Below, in pieces: positions 14,035 to 16,117 of a stretch of DNA of 16,117 nucleotides; the first letter of the stretch is position 1; every line of letters starts with the position of its first letter. The translations under genes and the position numbers were made by a program. Below the pieces are notes generated by a model that ran no database searches, was not told where the DNA came from, and saw only the letters and a program-made list of their open reading frames with translations. This stretch comes from DATDEW01 sp046590205 (lineage in GTDB: Bacteria; Bacteroidota; Ignavibacteria; Palsa-1295): the NCBI GenBank assembly GCA_046590205.1, contig JBKJTT010000081.1, forward strand, positions 1 through 16,117. The letters run 5' to 3'.

Positions 14035-14050
14035 CGTATTTTTGCACCAT
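14035..14050 (+). promoter_or_regulatory. Promoter box CGTATTTTTGCACCAT of holB
   Basis: The -7 box TATTTTTG is at 14037-14044 and the ATG of holB begins at 14049, four bases later; the last two bases of the 16-mer are the A and T of the start codon. The same 16-mer lies at 3443-3458. No Shine-Dalgarno fits in this space, so a leaderless or nearly leaderless mRNA is inferred. Confidence 0.6.
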
Positions 14051-15176
14051 GTGGAATAACATTATCGGGCAGGACAGGGTGAAAAATGTGCTTCGGCAGG
14101 CGCTTGAGGGGCGCAAACTGCCGAATGCTTATCTCTTTTCCGGTCCGGAGGGTATCGGGAAGGATGCCGCCGCATTCGAACTTGCAAAAGCCGTCAATTG
14201 CACTGACCCCTCGACTGGCGGCACAGAGTCCTGCGGCGCGTGCGATAGCTGCCGAAGGATATCCGATTTCACATCTCCACTTCTTGTCTTCGTCTGTGCT
14301 CTTGCCAACGAAGGCAGCATGAAAGAGAAGGATAAGGACGAAATGAATGCGAAGCTTCGCGAGGAGCTTGCGGCGAAAGCAGCAGACCCTTATCATAATA
14401 TAGAAATTCCAAAAGCAGTCACACTTTCCGTTGACCAGATTCGCGACCTTCGGATGCGCCTTGCGCAATCAAAGACCGGAGGCAGGAAGCGCGTCGTCGT
14501 CGTGAGCGAAGCGAACATGATGAACGACTCCGCGCAAAACGCATTCCTCAAGACGCTTGAAGAGCCGCATGAGAATACGCTTATCATCCTGACAAGCTCG
14601 AACCCTGCAAAACTATTGCCGACGATTCACTCACGCACACAAGAGCTTCGTTTCGATATGCTCTCACCCGCTGAAATTACAACTGCACTACAAGAGCGAG
14701 ATAACTTACCGAGAGAGCAATCGGAATTCCTGGCACGGCTTGCAGGCGGAAGTTATTCGGCAGCGCGCAGTTTTGTTAATGAGGATATTGCAACGCTCCG
14801 CGCGAAGGTTATTGAGATGATGCTTGCAGGAGTTACGAAGAACAGGCAGGGAGTGATGGCACAGATAGATTCGCTCATTCCGCGTGCCGGCGGCGGTTCG
14901 TTCTTGGAGAAGCGGCAATCGGTCGAACAATTTCTGCACCTGCTTTCGCTCTGGCTCCGCGATGCTCTTGCGATATGTTCAGGAAGTAGTGGCTCTGTTT
15001 ATAACATCGATCAGATCGAGCGTCTTGAGAAATTCACAACGAAGTTTGCCACACCGCAAAAGCTCATCGCTGCAATGCGTGCCGTTGACATTGCCAAACG
15101 CAACACCCGCCTCCAGCTCCAGCTCCGCCCCGTTCTTCTGACAATGATGATGGATATTGAAGAGGCGTTGGCTTAG
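14049..15176 (+). CDS. holB: DNA polymerase III delta prime subunit
   Basis: 375 residues; clamp-loader subunit working with DnaX and HolA to load the beta clamp. The N-terminus reads MWNNIIGQDRVKNVL, typical for delta prime/DnaX. The P-loop-like GPEGIGKD (32-39) has Asp where Thr or Ser normally follows Lys, consistent with the ATPase-inactive role known for delta prime. A zinc module has Cys51, Cys62, Cys65 and Cys68. VVVVSEANMM (149-158) replaces Walker B, followed by NAFLKTLEEP, the sensor-1-like LTSSNP (181-186) and TIHSRTQ (192-198), which retains the Arg of the SRC motif but has Thr for Cys. The insert after the zinc module (about 75-122) is charged. It is divergent from the GT operon with a 118-base spacer, and its stop overlaps the convergent downstream gene by four bases. 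The start is fixed by the promoter box just upstream. Confidence 0.93.
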   Translation: MWNNIIGQDRVKNVLRQALEGRKLPNAYLFSGPEGIGKDAAAFELAKAVNCTDPSTGGTESCGACDSCRRISDFTSPLLVFVCALANEGSMKEKDKDEMNAKLREELAAKAADPYHNIEIPKAVTLSVDQIRDLRMRLAQSKTGGRKRVVVVSEANMMNDSAQNAFLKTLEEPHENTLIILTSSNPAKLLPTIHSRTQELRFDMLSPAEITTALQERDNLPREQSEFLARLAGGSYSAARSFVNEDIATLRAKVIEMMLAGVTKNRQGVMAQIDSLIPRAGGGSFLEKRQSVEQFLHLLSLWLRDALAICSGSSGSVYNIDQIERLEKFTTKFATPQKLIAAMRAVDIAKRNTRLQLQLRPVLLTMMMDIEEALA

Positions 15177-16075
15177 GGAATTAAGAATTTAACAGCTTGT
15201 GCTCCTATACACATAATATAGATTCCTTTTGGAAGATCGCTGCCGAATACGGTGAGGTTGTCTTCGGTCTCCTTAATCAATGCAGAGTTGACTCTTTGTC
15301 CGATTGAATTATAACAGCAGTGATTCCGAAGGTCTGTTCTATTTTGTGTGTAAAAAACAACTTTGCCGTCTAGGTATTTACATCTGACCTCACTACTCTG
15401 TTTTAATTCAGAATTTACACTTGACTTCGGCAAAGGGAATCTACCTAAAAGCAATATGTTAAGGAAGGCATCATCTGCATTAGTGAGTAGTTTATTACCT
15501 TGCATGAGGGTATGAGATCGCGTGTGATAATCATTTGAGTAGTTCCAGATTAGCATTGTTGGTATTGTTTTGGAGTTAATTATTGTATCGAGTCCAATTT
15601 TTCCTATCGATATTTTGGCAGAATCACCACTGTTGCTAATCAAATACGGAATACGCTGGATAGTGATTTTATTCCCAGTCCTTCGTACAATGTCAGGATT
15701 AACTTGAGAAAAGTACTGGCTCTCTTCCTCTACAAAAGAGAGGTACTTGATGATACCCGCTGAAGTATCAAGTTCAATTTCGAGATTTTTCGTGCGAATA
15801 ATTTTGATGTCACCTGAATATACTGTATAAGTGTATGTATATCTATATACATTGTTCAAAAAGGTGAAGGAAGAATCAGAGAAAAATGCAATAGAATTAG
15901 TTTTTTTAAGTGTAGTAAGCTCTACTGTCCCTTGTGAATCTTCAAACTTATATGAATCTTCCGTAGAGATGCCTCCTGCGAAGATTGAGCAATAATTAAC
16001 ACTCGTTTGACATAAAGCTGTGGCAGAAATTATCGAGGTATATAGAAGTACTATTGTGATTATTTGCTTTTTCAT
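15173..16075 (-). CDS. Secreted protein with a T9SS type A-like C-terminal sorting domain
   Basis: 300 residues. An N-terminal signal peptide (MKKQIITIVLLYTSIISATALC, cleavage probably near 20-22) is followed by a beta-rich middle region (about 25-230) I cannot assign. The last 65-70 residues resemble the T9SS type A sorting domain: LDGKVVFY, YNSIGQRV (where many have YDMLGREV), then LPKGIYIM (281-288) and the short tail VKFLIP. By family knowledge such domains direct export across the outer membrane and surface attachment in Bacteroidota. The domain is slightly divergent and holds two adjacent Cys (253-254). No catalytic motif is visible. It is convergent with holB, with stops overlapping by four bases. 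The 42 bases upstream to the window edge show no clear -7 box, so its promoter may lie outside. Confidence 0.8.
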   Translation of the reverse strand: MKKQIITIVLLYTSIISATALCQTSVNYCSIFAGGISTEDSYKFEDSQGTVELTTLKKTNSIAFFSDSSFTFLNNVYRYTYTYTVYSGDIKIIRTKNLEIELDTSAGIIKYLSFVEEESQYFSQVNPDIVRRTGNKITIQRIPYLISNSGDSAKISIGKIGLDTIINSKTIPTMLIWNYSNDYHTRSHTLMQGNKLLTNADDAFLNILLLGRFPLPKSSVNSELKQSSEVRCKYLDGKVVFYTQNRTDLRNHCCYNSIGQRVNSALIKETEDNLTVFGSDLPKGIYIMCIGAQAVKFLIP

Positions 16076-16117
16076 TTCCTTAATGCTCTACCACTTTATT
16101 TGAGAGTCATTTGCTAC

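Noticed and set aside
14013..14468. A 151-residue minus-strand frame across the holB start
   Set aside because: It covers the zinc-module and P-loop region of holB in antisense; the composition is irregular and the plus-strand gene is unambiguous.
16000..16075. Lipoprotein signal (ATALC) in the T9SS-type protein
   Set aside because: The residues before Cys22 are T-A-L, lacking the Gly, Ala or Ser expected at -1 of a lipobox; an ordinary signal peptide plus C-terminal sorting domain explains it better.

Overview
The window reads as a chromosomal segment of a Bacteroidota/Chlorobiota-type bacterium; an Ignavibacteria- or Kapabacteria-like lineage would fit. Four things point there. A secreted protein ends in a type IX secretion (T9SS) sorting-domain-like tail. 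An alpha-oxoamine synthase is fused to a GNAT domain, an architecture annotated mainly in Bacteroidota. Promoter boxes match the Bacteroidota -7 consensus TAnnTTTG. Shine-Dalgarno signals are weak and several starts are TTG or GTG. This placement is inference; no rRNA or other marker gene is present.

Layout. 1-1243 (+): the 3' end of a Thr/Val/Ala-rich repetitive surface or fibre-like protein, then a small exported eight-cysteine protein, closed by a strong terminator. 1437-3282 (-): a two-component pair, an OmpR/PhoB-type response regulator followed by its HAMP histidine kinase. 3478-5883 (+): the oxoamine synthase-GNAT fusion. 5868-13930 (-): the main feature, five consecutive paralogous GT-C membrane glycosyltransferases (GT39/PMT-like) in one operon. 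Each gene overlaps the next by exactly 4 bases. They are called GT-1 (first transcribed, 12347-13930) to GT-5 (last, 5868-7532). 14049-15176 (+): DNA polymerase III delta prime, divergent from the GT operon. 15173-16075 (-): the T9SS-type secreted protein.

How the parts may work together. The GT proteins should sit in the inner membrane with their catalytic Asp facing the periplasm and use polyprenyl-phosphate sugars. Neighbours include secreted or surface proteins and a possible lipid enzyme, so a cell-envelope theme is plausible, but no acceptor, flippase or sugar-nucleotide gene is present. The GT operon, holB and the fusion gene all begin behind the same CGTATTTTTGCA box. At holB and the GT operon this box lies only 4-5 bases before ATG, suggesting leaderless or nearly leaderless mRNAs.

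The most unusual observations are the perfectly mirror-symmetric cysteine spacing of the small exported protein, the five-gene GT-C array with an alternating A-B-A-B-A subtype pattern, and the shared promoter box.
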